A DNA stretch of 64,000 nucleotides, from NCBI RefSeq assembly GCF_024166365.1, contig NC_064838.1, forward strand, positions 71,688,001 to 71,752,000. The letters are read 5' to 3'. Positions within the stretch are counted from its first letter, which is position 1. The number at the start of each line of letters is the position of its first letter. Shown here one piece after another: positions 34,075 to 44,265 of this stretch. The notes under the pieces were generated by a model. That model was not told the origin of the DNA. It did not search any database and worked only from the letters and a program-made list of their open reading frames with translations. The DNA comes from Elephas maximus indicus. Its lineage: Eukaryota; Chordata; Mammalia; Proboscidea; Elephantidae. The position numbers were made by a program, and so were the translations under genes.

Positions 34075-34289
34075 TAGTTAAGTTTGTGTGTCAGGTTGGC
34101 TGGACCATGATTCTCAGTGGTTTGGCAGCTATATAATGATGTCATTTGGCAGTTTTGTAATGATGTCATTTGGCAGATATGTAATGATTTAATCATCCTC
34201 CATTTTGTGATCTGATGTGGTCAGCCTCCATTCTGGCATAATGCCAATTTTTGTGTACCAACCTGGTCTTTGGAACCTAACCATGTAGA
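34075..34289 (+). mobile_element. LTR fragment with three 24-bp repeats
   Basis: 'tttggcag....taatgatgtca' units at 34122, 34146 and 34170. The flanking 'ggctggaccatgattctcag' recalls the LTR at 59140. No internal genes. Confidence 0.6.
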
Positions 34290-35020
34290 TAAGTGATGAG
34301 TGGATGTATAACACAAAATTTGTCATTTTAACCATGTCCAATTCAGCGGCATTAATATATTCAGAGTGTTGTGCAACTGTCACTACTATTGCCAAAGCTT
34401 TTTCATCACTCCAAGCACAAACTCTGTACCCCTTAAGAAATAACTTCTCATTTCCCCTCCCCAGCTTCTGGTAACCTTTGATCTACTTTCCATCTCTATG
34501 AATTTCCTTATTCTAGATATTTCACATAAATGGAATTATATGATATTTGTCCTTTTGTGTCTGGTTTATTTTACTCAGCATAATGTTTCAAGGTTCACCT
34601 ATGTCGTAGCGGGTATCAGAATTTCATATCTCTTTATGGCTGAGTAATGTTTCATTGTATATTTGTACCACGTTTTGTTTATTCATCTGTTGATGGACCC
34701 TTGGGTTGTTTCCACCTTTTGTCTATTTTGAATAATGCTTACTGTGAACACTGGTTACAAGTATATGTTCAAGTTTCTGCTTTCAACTCTTTTGGGAATA
34801 CATCTAGAAGTAGAATTGCGGGGTCATGTGGTAGTTCTGGCACTGAACAATGATAATTCTATGTTTGACTTTTCAAGGAAAGGCCAGACTGTTTTCCACA
34901 GTGGCTGAGCCATTTTACATTCCTACCAGCAATAGATGAGGGTTCCAATTTCTCTACATCCTCACCAACATTTCTTTTTTTTTTTTCCAATAATAGCCAT
35001 GCTAATAGACTCATTCTTGA
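34290..35020 (-). mobile_element. Old L1, 3' UTR and ORF2 end
   Basis: 'catttcccctccccagcttc', 'gtttattcatctgttgatgg' and 'ttttccacagtggctgagcc' in L1 order, reversed, with many substitutions. Confidence 0.85.
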
Positions 35021-35124
35021 TTCTACCTTCTCTCTCACGCACACTTTTTTTATTTTACCTGAGATATCCAGTCAGTTGACTAATTCTAGTGGCTTCACTT
35101 CTAAATATTTTTGTCCCCTTGTTA

Positions 35125-35600
35125 CCCTCTGTATTTGTTTCCTGTGACTGCAGTAACAAATAACCACAAACTTAGTGACTTAAAACAGCACAGTTGTGCT
35201 GGCATTCTCTTACAGTTCTGGAGTCTAGAAGTCTGAAGTGAGTCTTCTGAGGTTAAAATCAAAGTGTAGGCAGGCACAGCTGATTCCTTCTGGAGGCTCT
35301 AGGGGAGAACGCGTTTCCTTGCCTCTTCTAGCTTTTGGAAGTCATCTGCTTTCCTTGGTTTATGACCCTTTCTCCACAACACATCACTCTTTCTCTCTCT
35401 GCTTCACGTCTTCTTCTGTAGTCAAATCTCCCTCTGCCTCCCTCTTTAAGGACCCTGTGATTACATTTAGGGTCCACAAGGATAATCCAGGATAATCTTG
35501 CTATCTCAAGAACCTTAACTTAATCCTATCTGCAAACTCCAGTTTAGCCGTATAAAGTAACATTCACAGGTTCCAGGGATGAGGGTGTGGATATCACTGT
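35125..35600 (-). mobile_element. Old ERVL/MaLR-class LTR
   Basis: 'gtttcctgtgactgcagtaa', 'ccttctggaggctctagggg', 'ccaggataatcttgctatct', 'cattcacaggttccagggat' follow a reversed LTR series. Confidence 0.65.
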
Positions 35601-35671
35601 AGGTCAGTTTCAGCTTACCTCACCCTCCTAGCCTGATCCCCCTGCCTTTAGTTTAATCTATCCTTCCTCTG

Positions 35672-35727
35672 TAGGGTCGCTATAAGTCAGAATCGACTCA
35701 ACGGCAGTGGGTTTGGTTTGGTTTTGG
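35672..35727 (+). mobile_element. AfroSINE tail, 5'-truncated, 12-bp TSD
   Basis: Only the last 56 bp remain ('gtcgctataagtcagaatcg'). atccttcctctg is duplicated at 35660-35671 and 35728-35739. The right copy of this duplication overlaps the RTE target site. Confidence 0.9.
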
Positions 35728-35738
35728 ATCCTTCCTCT

Positions 35739-37825
35739 GTTGTTGTTGTTAGGTGCCGTCAAGTGGGTTCCAACTCATAGCGACCGAATGCACAACAGAT
35801 GAAACACTGCCTGGTCCTGCGCCATCCGCACAATTGCTGCTGCGCTTGAGCTCATTGTTGCAGCCACTGTGTCAATCCACCCACTGAGGGTCTTCCTCTT
35901 TTCTGCTGACCCTGTACTTGGCCAAGCACGATGTCCATCTCCAGGGACTGATCCCTCCTGACAACATGTCCAAGTATGTGAGATGCAATCTAGCCATCCT
36001 TGCTTCTAAAGGAACTTTCTGGTTGTACTTCCTCCAAGAAAGATTTGTTCATTCTTTTGGCAGTCCACGGTATATTCAATATTCTTCGCCAACACCAAAA
36101 TTCAAAAGTGTCAGTTCTTCTTTGGTCTTCCTTATTCATTATCCAGCTTTCACATGCATATGATGCGATTGAAAACACCATGGCTTAGGTCAGGTGTACC
36201 TTAGTCTTCAAGGTGACATCTTTGCTTTTCAACACTTTAAAGAGGTCCTTTGCAGCAGATTTGCCCAGTGCAATGCGTCTTTTGATTTCTTGACTGCTGC
36301 TTCCGTGGCTGTTGATTGTGGATCCAAGTAAAATGAAAAATCCTTAACAACCTCAATCTTTTCTCTGTTTGTCATGATGTTGCTCATTGGTCTGGTTGTG
36401 AGGATTTTTGTTTTCTTTATGTTGAGGTGCAATCCATACCGAAGGCTATGGTCTTTGATCTTCGTTAGTAAGTGCTTCAAGTCCTTTTCAGTTTCAGCAA
36501 GCAAGCTTCTGTCATCTGGATAATGCCGGTTGTTAATGAGTTTTCCTCCAATCCTGATGCCCCGTTCTTCTTCATATAGTTCAGCTTCTCGGATTATTTG
36601 CTCAGCATACAGATTGAATAGGTATGGTGAAAGGATACAACCCTGACACACACCTTTCCTGACTTTAAACCAATCAGCATCCCCTTGTTCTGTCCGGTCA
36701 ACTGCCTTTTGATCTATGTAAAGGTTCCTCATGAGCACAATTAAATGTTCTGGAATTCCCATTCTTTGCAATGTTATCCATAATTTGTTATGATCCACAC
36801 AGTCGAATGCCTTTGCATAGTCAATAAAACACAGGTAAACATCCTTCTGGTATTCTCTGCTTTTAGCCAGGATCCATCTGACATCAGTAATGATATACCT
36901 GGTTCCACATCCTCTTCTGAAACCGGCCTGAATTTCTGGCAGTTCCCTGTCGATATACTGCTGTAGCCATTTTGGAATGATCTTCAGCAAAATTTTGCTT
37001 GCATGTGATGTTAATGATATTGTTGGATAATTTCCTCATTCGGACGGATCACCTTTCTTGGGAATATGCATAAATATGGATCTCTTCCAGTCAGTTGGCC
37101 AGGAAGCTGTCTTCCATACTTCTTGGCATAGATGAGTGAGCACCTCCAGCACTGCATCTGTTTGTTGAAACATCTCAATTGATTTTCCATCAATTCCTGG
37201 AGCCTTGTTTTTCGCCAATGCCTTCAGAGCAGCTTGCACTTCTTCCTTCAGTACCATCAGTTCCTGATCATATGCCACCTCTTGAAATGGTTGAACATTG
37301 ACTAATTCTTTTTGGTATAATGTCTCTGTATATTTCCTCCATCTTCTTTTGATGTTTCCTGCATCGTTTAATATTTTCCCCATGGAATCCTTCACTATTG
37401 CAACTCGAGGCTTGAATTTTTTCTTCAGTTCTTTCAGCTTGAGAAATGCCGAGCGTGTTCTTCCCTTTTGGTTTTCCATATCCAGCTCTTTGCACATGTC
37501 GTTATGATACTTTCCTTTGTCTTCTTGAGCCGCCCTTTGAAATTTTCTGTTCAGTTCTTTTACTTCATCAATTCTTCCTTTTGCTTTAGCTGCTCGATGC
37601 TCAAATGCAAGTTTCAGAGTCTCCTCTGACATCCGTCTTGGTCTTTTCTTTCTTTCCTGTCTTTTCAATGACCTCTTGCTTTCTTCATGTATGAAGTCCT
37701 TGATATCATTCCACAACTCGTCTGGTCTTCGGTCAGTAACGTTCAATGCATCAAGACTATTCTTGAGATGGTTTCTAAATTCAGGTGGGATGTACTCAAG
37801 GTTACATTTTGGCTCCCGTGGACTT
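35739..37825 (-). mobile_element. RTE (BovB-like) LINE, 2.1 kb, 5'-truncated
   Basis: The poly-(GTT) 3' end is at 35739-35751, next to the tail 'ggtgccgtcaagtgggttcc'. Duplicates cttcctct at 35731-35738 and 37826-37833 bound it. The ORF is described separately. It lacks the endonuclease N-terminus present in complete RTEs. Confidence 0.93.
35885..37825 (-). pseudogene. RTE reverse-transcriptase pseudogene
   Basis: Read from the right, a linker and then the reverse-transcriptase domain can be followed: LKALAKNKAPGIDG at about 37195, IPKKGDP near 37050, AKAFDCVDH near 36820, GVCQGCILSPYLFN near 36650. The catalytic box, YADD in active RTEs, reads YPDD at 36511-36522. A TGA at 37036-37038 interrupts the frame right after the IPKKGDP motif. 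Two extra A in 'aaaatgaaaaatcc' near 36330-36345 shift the frame; the C-terminal region (CESWIMNKEDQRR, WTAKRMNKS) continues in another frame and the last part in yet another. In active elements the protein copies RTE RNA, and probably AfroSINE RNA, into the genome; this copy cannot. Confidence 0.9.
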
Positions 37826-37851
37826 CTTCCTCTAGCTACTAGCAATTTAGA

Positions 37852-37975
37852 GAAGTGGTTCTCAAAAGCAGGTCCATAAACTGAGCCCCCTAGGAAGGTT
37901 GTGAAGAACACAGATGCCTGGAATCTACCCCTGCCAATTCTAATTCAGAAAGTCTAATGGATCTAATTTTACAAA
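37852..37975 (+). mobile_element. MER5A-like hAT-Charlie fragment
   Basis: 'agaagtggttctcaaaagca' is the typical terminal region; then 'cagatgcctggaatctaccc'. Confidence 0.65.
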
Positions 37976-38329
37976 TCTACCACCATACTGACTTAAATAC
38001 ATGGTAGAAATAAAACTTTCTACCATAGTATAGATCCAAACTTTCTAGGAAACTTAGGGTAGGAGTTTGGTTTGGAGAGTGGACCCCTAGGGGATTTACC
38101 TTGAAACTATGTTGGTATAGCAAGTGTGCTGCTTTTACTTTGTGTTTTACAGATCAATGAAAATAATGATAAACTCTAAAGATGTTTTTATTCATGTATT
38201 ACATTAGGCTTTTTAAAATTGTTTTTAAATAGAAGTAGTTTTATAGGGTTGATAGAGGTTATGGAGGGGGCATTAAAATCTTTGTTTCTCATACCTCAGC
38301 TTATTATTATTCTTTTCTCCAGGTCATTC

Positions 38330-38447
38330 TAGAAGCCTAATGAGGTTTGTGAATCTCTCTATCTGACTGTAAACTTCCTGAGGACAGTGATTGTATCCTG
38401 TTCTGTATTTAATCCTTAGTACGTAGGATACTGTCTGGTACATCATT
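38330..38447 (+). mobile_element. L2 LINE 3' end
   Basis: 'ctgtaaacttcctgaggaca' and 'tactgtctggtacatcattg'. Confidence 0.65.
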
Positions 38448-38828
38448 GCTGATGTGGATTGAATTGTGCCCCCCTAAACTTTTTAAACTATGTGTTAACT
38501 TGGTTTGGCCATGTTTCCCAGTGTTGCATGGTTGTCCTCCATTTGGTGACAGCTCTAGGGGAAGGTTTACTTTCTCTGTCAGCTCTGGGGGAAGGTCCTT
38601 ATCATTAATTTTCCCCTGGTCTAGGAGCTTCTCAAAAGAGATTGACTCAAGATACAATCTAATCCTGTAGATTGTGTCCTGCTTCATTAACATCATAGAA
38701 GTTAGGATTTACAACACATAGGAAAATTACATCAGATCACAAAAATGGAGGACAATAACGCAACACTGGATAATTGTGGCCTAGACAAGTTGACAAACAT
38801 TTTTGGGGGACACAATTCAATCCATAAC
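38448..38828 (-). mobile_element. Rearranged fold-back LTR
   Basis: The right part (38548-38828) is a reversed LTR of the same family as 14129-14647. The left 100 bp ('gtggattgaattgtgccccc' to 'tggttgtcctccattt') is the same terminal sequence in opposite orientation, so the ends are inverted relative to each other. Confidence 0.75.
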
Positions 38829-38864
38829 AACCACCAAAAAGATTACAACTTGATGAATGCTCGG

Positions 38865-39089
38865 ATGTTGGTTAGCATGTTTCAGCAATAAAATATTTTT
38901 TAATTAAGGCATATACATTGTTATTTTAGACAAATGCTATTGCGCACTTACTAGACTACAGTATAGTGTAAACATAAGTTTTATATACACTGGGAAACCA
39001 AAAAATTTGTGTGACTTGCTTTATTGTGATTTTCGTTTTATTGTGGTGGTCTGGAGCTGAACTCTCAATATCTCCTAGGTATGCCTGTA
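38865..39089 (+). mobile_element. Tigger DNA transposon 3' end
   Basis: 'gctttattgtgattttcgtt', 'gtggtggtctggagctgaac' and the terminus 'tcctaggtatgcctgta' are Tigger-like. Confidence 0.8.
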
Positions 39090-39094
39090 TAAGT

Positions 39095-39492
39095 TAATCC
39101 CATTCCCACCTTCAGCCCTAGGCAACCATTCTTGAATTTCATATAAATGGAATCATAAAACATATGGAATTTTATGCCTGGATTCTTTCACTTAGCATAA
39201 TGTTTTTGAGGTTCGTCCGTGTTGTAGCATACATAAGTACTTCATTCCTTTTTATGATTGAATAATATTCCCTTGTGTGGATATACCAAGCTTTTTTTTA
39301 CCTGTTCATCTGTTGATGGATACTTGGGTTGTTTCCAATTTCTGGCTATTATGAATAATGGTTTAATGAACATTCTTGTCAACTTTGTGTGGACATGTTT
39401 TCATTTCTCTTGGGTAGATATCTAGTAACAGAATTGCTTGGTTTTATGGTAAGTTTGTTTACTCTTGTTTATGTTTAACTTTTTAAGAAACT
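39095..39492 (-). mobile_element. Old L1 ORF2 3' part
   Basis: 'cacttagcataatgtttttg', 'gttcatctgttgatggatac', 'gtttccaatttctggctatt' in reversed L1 order. Confidence 0.85.
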
Positions 39493-40461
39493 TAGGTCTG
39501 ATATTTAAGCCCAGCTCTGAAGGCAGAGAGAGGAAAAAGCCAAGGAAATGAGAAGGTAAGTGTAGGCAGTGTGACAAACACTATTCCTTCATTGCATATG
39601 TGACACCTATTAATAACCATTGTTATGAATCATTGTTTTCTATTATGCAGAAAAGTGTTATCAAGCAAAATCTGTCAATTTCTTGAAGGTGATAAATGTG
39701 CCTGTATCACAACAAGCGTGATTTTTTCTAGCCTGAATTGAATTATTCTATGAGAAATCGCTTTTAAAAAACCTAAAACATTACTAGCTGAGAAAAAAAA
39801 ACTCTGGTCCTGACAATCTGGTATGAAAGAAGTATATGTCCAAAGAGTCCACAGTGACTCCTTATTTTCGGTCATTTTCTGTGTCAGCAAGTTAATCACC
39901 TCACACGCATAGCAGTAATATTTGCAGAGTTTGAACGCAACAGCTCTGTTTGCAAGCCTCCCCAGAAGACAAATAGTGTGCAGCAAAGCGCAGGCTCTCT
40001 CCAATATGCCTTCTTCCTTTTTGTCAGACTTAGTCAAGACGTGTGTGTGTGTTTTCCCCCTCTGTGCTTTTCAGAACAAGTATTCACGATTCCAGCAGTT
40101 CAGCGGAACAGTTGAGCACAACACATTGGTTAATTCAAGGTGACCTACAGATTTCAACTTTGTTCACAAAGGCAGCTGCAGTACAACCATGAGGCAATTA
40201 CAACGTTACAAACCGTAGGCATGAAGTTAGGGAGGTGATTTCTAAAAGGCCCAGAGAGGGATTTTACTTCTTAGTCTTATGACCAGAAGTTCATGGCACA
40301 TTAAGTTTTCCATTTGAAAGCTAGGTAAATCCCTTGCCATAACTTCTAATTTTTTAAAAGTGATTGGAAAGAGAAAATGTCAGTATTGCTCTTTATGAGA
40401 AGCATTCTTCAAGTACAGTGAAAGACCTCCAGCTTTGTGCCTGAACTTTAAAATAGAGTGT
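39493..40461. other. Intergenic DNA, apparently unique
   Basis: No transposon for nearly 1 kb; 39675-40143 carries overlapping frames on both strands without recognisable domains. A candidate for conserved non-coding sequence. Confidence 0.4.
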
Positions 40462-40658
40462 TGTTGTGTGCTGTCAAATCTATTTGGACTCATAGAGATC
40501 CCCCACGTGACAGTAGAACTGCTCCACAGGGTTTTCTAGCTGTCATTTATCTTTAGGAGCAGATCTCCAGGTTTTCTCTTGCCGAGCCACTGGCCACCCA
40601 AACAGCCTACCTTTCTGTTAGCAGCCGAGTGCTTAACTGTTGTGTCACCAGGGCTCCT
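40462..40658 (-). mobile_element. AfroSINE, long type, diverged
   Basis: 'gttgttgtgtgctgtcaaat' and 'ttgtgtcaccagggctcct' are the reversed tail and head. Confidence 0.85.
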
Positions 40659-41699
40659 TAAGATAGAGTAGAAGATAGGAATTGGTGGTATATCTGGCTA
40701 GAGGTCAGTAGTGGCCATCTATTTATATTATCTACTAAAAATGTTGCCCTTTCCTTTTGGAAATGGCCCTTGATTTTCCTTTGTGATATAATGCCATTCT
40801 GAAATTCATGTGGTTTGGTTTGTCTGGCCCCATTACACTCCAGGGGTAGCCACGTGATATACACCTACGCAATTGGAGCAACACACATCCCTGGTCACAG
40901 GATTGGTCCAGAAATGGGCGTGTGGCCCCAGCTGGGGTAAAGAGCAGCCTAGGGCTTTGCTGAAACAATCAGGAGAAAGGTGCCTCTTTCCTGTGGGTAG
41001 AATTTAAGCCTAGAGCTGCTGATGAATATCTTCTCTGGCTGCAAGGGGGAATCCTGTCTATAAGAGGAGAGAATGAAGCCAAACGTAGAGGATAGTAGAA
41101 CCCAGAGATAAAGACAGGTCACCATGGCGTTATCTCAGCACCTGGATCCGGTTGTGCTGAAACCTAACTCTTTTGTTATTTGAAGCGATAATTTTGTGTG
41201 TGTGTGTGTGTATACTGTTATATGCAACCAAAGAAATTCTGACTGATTCAGGGCCTGCACAAAGCTATGTTTACTGCTGGAGGAAAATGGGCTTTCTCCC
41301 TGCCTCCAACCCCCAACTCTATAATCATAGGAATTCCAAAAAGTCTCCACACAAGAAGATGGTTTCAGCATGTTTTTGCTTTATCTGTATACAGATGCCA
41401 TACATAAAATCTCAGCATGTTAAAAGCTGGGAGGATCCCAGAAGGGTTGAGACCTAGGAAAGCAAAATGGCTGTCCAGAGCCATGTTGTGGTACAATTGA
41501 AGTGATGTGGTGGTGTTGCAGTCATCCACACTTTTTCACTATCTCTTAGTGAAATGGGTTTCCACAGTTAAGATCCTGCACACAAATGGGTTGTGAAATC
41601 AATTCAGTGGGTAGTGACCAGAAAAAAAAAAAGTGTAATAGAGTCAATAGCATCAGATACATATAATAAGGGTATTATTTTGTGAAGTTTTAATTCAGC
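40659..41699. other. Intergenic DNA, partly an old repeat
   Basis: 40840-41190 resembles an ancient dispersed repeat ('cacaggattggtccagaaat', 'cagcacctggatccggttgt') that I cannot assign. A (GT)n microsatellite is at 41195-41211. No gene. Confidence 0.4.
41195..41211. repeat. (GT)n microsatellite
   Basis: About eight TG units between 'tttt' and 'tatactg'. Confidence 0.9.
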
Positions 41700-41850
41700 C
41701 ATATGTAAAAATAATTAAGTATATTATACACATAAATATATATAATTTATAATATATATTTTATATATAACTGAAATAAAATGCAAAATAATATAATATA
41801 TAAATATATATATAATATACAAAAGTAAATATATATCGACATACACATAG
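41700..41850. repeat. AT-rich (TA)-like low-complexity tract
   Basis: Imperfect alternating A/T blocks (for example tatataatatatattttata); many can self-pair as cruciforms. Confidence 0.9.
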
Positions 41851-42644
41851 ATAACGTTGTGAGCTTGAAACATGTATGTATGTATTCAAGGTCAAAGTTA
41901 AAAACCTCTTTACAACATGCTTATATTTCTTTTACAGGCCTTTTTTATCTGAAAGGGTGTATTTTTTTTATACCGGCAAAGGGTCGCCTGGCTCCCACTC
42001 ACAGTAGGCCATCCTGAAGGGAGTAGATTCTAACAAAGGTTCTGTGCCTGAGTTATGAACATAGTTCCCTGTTTGCCTTCCACATCACTGAGCTACCAGT
42101 AAGGAACACGTTCTTTTGGAACACTTCAGGGATTCTTCGGGGGAAGAAAAGTGCTACATAAAATCAAGTCCAGTCTGTTTATGGATGTAATTCCCTATGC
42201 CCAGAGATCAGGATGTGCGTTACGGTCTGAACAACACTGCATCTGATCCTTATTAGCAGCGCGTGATTTCCCCCGGATCTGTTTCTCTGCCCTTGCTGAA
42301 TTACTGTGCACATGGCTGGCTTCCGCAGATTGCTTGGCCCCAGACATCCGCAATCGAGTCTGCTGCTCCGTTATAACCCCCTCTGCAATCTGAGTGGACC
42401 TATGTCAGGAGTCTTTTAGACATAAAAACTCTCCCTAATGATTAAAGAAATTCCCTGAGCTAAATGCTGCTGACGTGAGAGAGTTTATTACCAAACATTA
42501 TGGGCAAGGGGTAGATTGGTTTCTTAGCCAAATGCTTATTACTGAAACATACACAGCAAGGAAGGCCATCTCAATCTTTTTTAGTACTAGAAAAGCGTTG
42601 CAGATATTTTTAACCCAATAAATCTTACATAGTCCTTACTATGG
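41851..42644. other. Unique intergenic block with retained CpGs
   Basis: No recognised repeat in about 800 bases. Around 42210-42400 it keeps several CpGs ('cagcgcgtgatttcccccgg', 'catccgcaatcgagtctgct') in otherwise CpG-poor surroundings. A plausible distal regulatory element, but only inferred. Confidence 0.4.
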
Positions 42645-42774
42645 AAACATGGAAACACTGGTGGCGTAGTAGTTAAGTGCTACGGCTGCTAACCTAAAGG
42701 TCGGCCGTTCAAATCCGCCAGGCGCTCCCTGGAAACTCTATAGGGCAGTTCTACTCTGTCCCATAGGGTCGCTT
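42645..42774 (+). mobile_element. AfroSINE, 3'-truncated
   Basis: 'aacactggtggcgtagtagt', 'ccgttcaaatccgccaggcg', ending at 'catagggtcgctt'; the RTE-like tail is lost. Confidence 0.9.
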
Positions 42775-42884
42775 TACCTTAGGGGGATGAAAAAGTGCAA
42801 TTTTACCAGCTTCCTGGAAGAAGGAGAACCAGACAGATTTGGTGAACAGCAAAAATGACTACTACTACAACCCTTCTGTGAAGA

Positions 42885-42980
42885 ATATGATTTTATTATT
42901 CCTGTTTTACAGATGAGAAAATAGAAACAGGGAGTTTAGATAGCTTGCCCTAGGTCACAAAACTAGTAAATGAAGAAGGA
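42885..42980 (+). mobile_element. MIR, interrupted by MER53-like element
   Basis: 'ttacagatgagaaaatagaa' and 'ccctaggtcacaaaactag'. It continues after 43166 with 'ggagcagtcaggatttgaac'. Confidence 0.75.
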
Positions 42981-43166
42981 TTGCCAGATTTAGCAAGTAA
43001 AAATATAGGATACCAAATTAAATTTGAATTTCAGATAAACAACTAATTTTTTTAGTATACATACGTGCCATGCAATATTTGGGACATATTTATGCTAAAA
43101 AATTATCTGTTGTTTATCTGAACTTCACATTTAACTAATAATCCTGTATTTTATCTGGCAACCCTA
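42981..43166. mobile_element. MER53-like palindromic DNA element
   Basis: Arms 'ttgccagatttagcaagtaa' and 'ttttatctggcaac', with 'cagataaacaac' and 'gttgtttatctg' facing each other. It agrees with the MER53 pattern as I recall it. Confidence 0.75.
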
Positions 43167-43225
43167 AAATGGAGCAGTCAGGATTTGAACACAAGTAGTC
43201 TTTCTCCCCACCACCTGTCTTTTTT

Positions 43226-44265
43226 TTTTTTTTATTGTACTTTAAGTGAAAGTTTATAAATCAAGTCAGCCTCTCATACAAAAATTTATGTACACCTTGC
43301 TATATACTCCCATGGGGCAGTTCTACTTTGTCCTGTAGGGTCGCTACGAGCCGGAATCAACTTGATGGCACTGGGTTTGGTTTTTGGTTTATATACTCCC
43401 AAATGCTCTTCTCCCCATGAGACAGCCCACTCCTTCCCTCCACTCTCTCTTTTTGTATCCATTCCACTAGCTTCTAAACCCCTCCGCCCTCTCATCCCCC
43501 CTCCAGACAGGAGATGCCAACATAGTCTCAAGTGTCTACTTGATCCAAGAAGCTCATTCCTCATCAGCATCATTTTCTATCCCATTGTCCAGTCCAGTCC
43601 CTGTCTGAAGAGTTGGCTTTTGGAATGGTTCTTCTCCTGGGCTAACAGAAGGTCTGGGGGCCATAACCACCGGGGTCCTTCTAGTCTCAGTCAGACCATT
43701 AAGTCTGGTCTTTTTATGAGAATTTGGGGTCTGCATCCCACTGCTCTCCTGCTCCCTCAGGGGTTCTCTGTTGTGTTCCCTGTCAGGGCAGTCATCGGTT
43801 GTAGCCGGGTACCATCTATTTCTTCTGGTCTCAGGCTGATGTAGTCTCTGGTTTATGTGGCCCTTTGCTCTAGCTGGGTTGAGACCAATTGATGCATCTT
43901 AGATGGCCACTTCCTAGCGTTTAAGACCACAGACGCCGCTCTCCAAAGTGGGATGCAGAATGTTTTCTTAATAGATTTTGTTATGCCAATTGACCTAGAT
44001 GTCACCTGAAACCATGGTCCCCAAACCCCCACCCCTGCTTCACTGGCCTTCGAAGCATTCAGTTTACTCAGGAAACTTCTTTGCTTTTGGTTTGGTCCAG
44101 TTGTGCAGACCTCGTCTGTATTGTGTGTTGTTTTCCTGTCATCTAAAGTAGTTCTTTTCTACTATATAATTAGTGAATACCCTTCTCCCTCCCCACTTTC
44201 GTAAACATCAAAAATATTTTCTTCTCTGTTTAAACAATTTCTCGAGTTCTTATAATAGTGGCCTT
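43226..44265 (-). mobile_element. L1 3' UTR
   Basis: 'aagtgaaagtttataaatca' at the 3' terminus is shared with the L1 tails at 48755 and 55030. The adjoining C-rich stretch and the 'ggtctgggggccataaccac' region recur reversed in the tail at 54680-54730. Confidence 0.85.
43312..43389 (+). mobile_element. AfroSINE tail inserted in L1 3' UTR, 11-bp TSD
   Basis: tatatactccc at 43301-43311 and 43390-43400 is an exact duplication. The insert is the last 78 bp of a SINE, 'ggtcgctacgagccggaatc' onward, in the orientation opposite to L1. Confidence 0.95.

Noticed and set aside
36229-37911. Two long minus-strand frames as host genes
   Set aside because: They are pieces of an RTE reverse transcriptase separated by a stop, inside an element with a 3' tail and target duplications.
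43362-43844. 160-residue plus-strand frame
   Set aside because: It lies antisense within the L1 3' UTR and begins inside a SINE tail.
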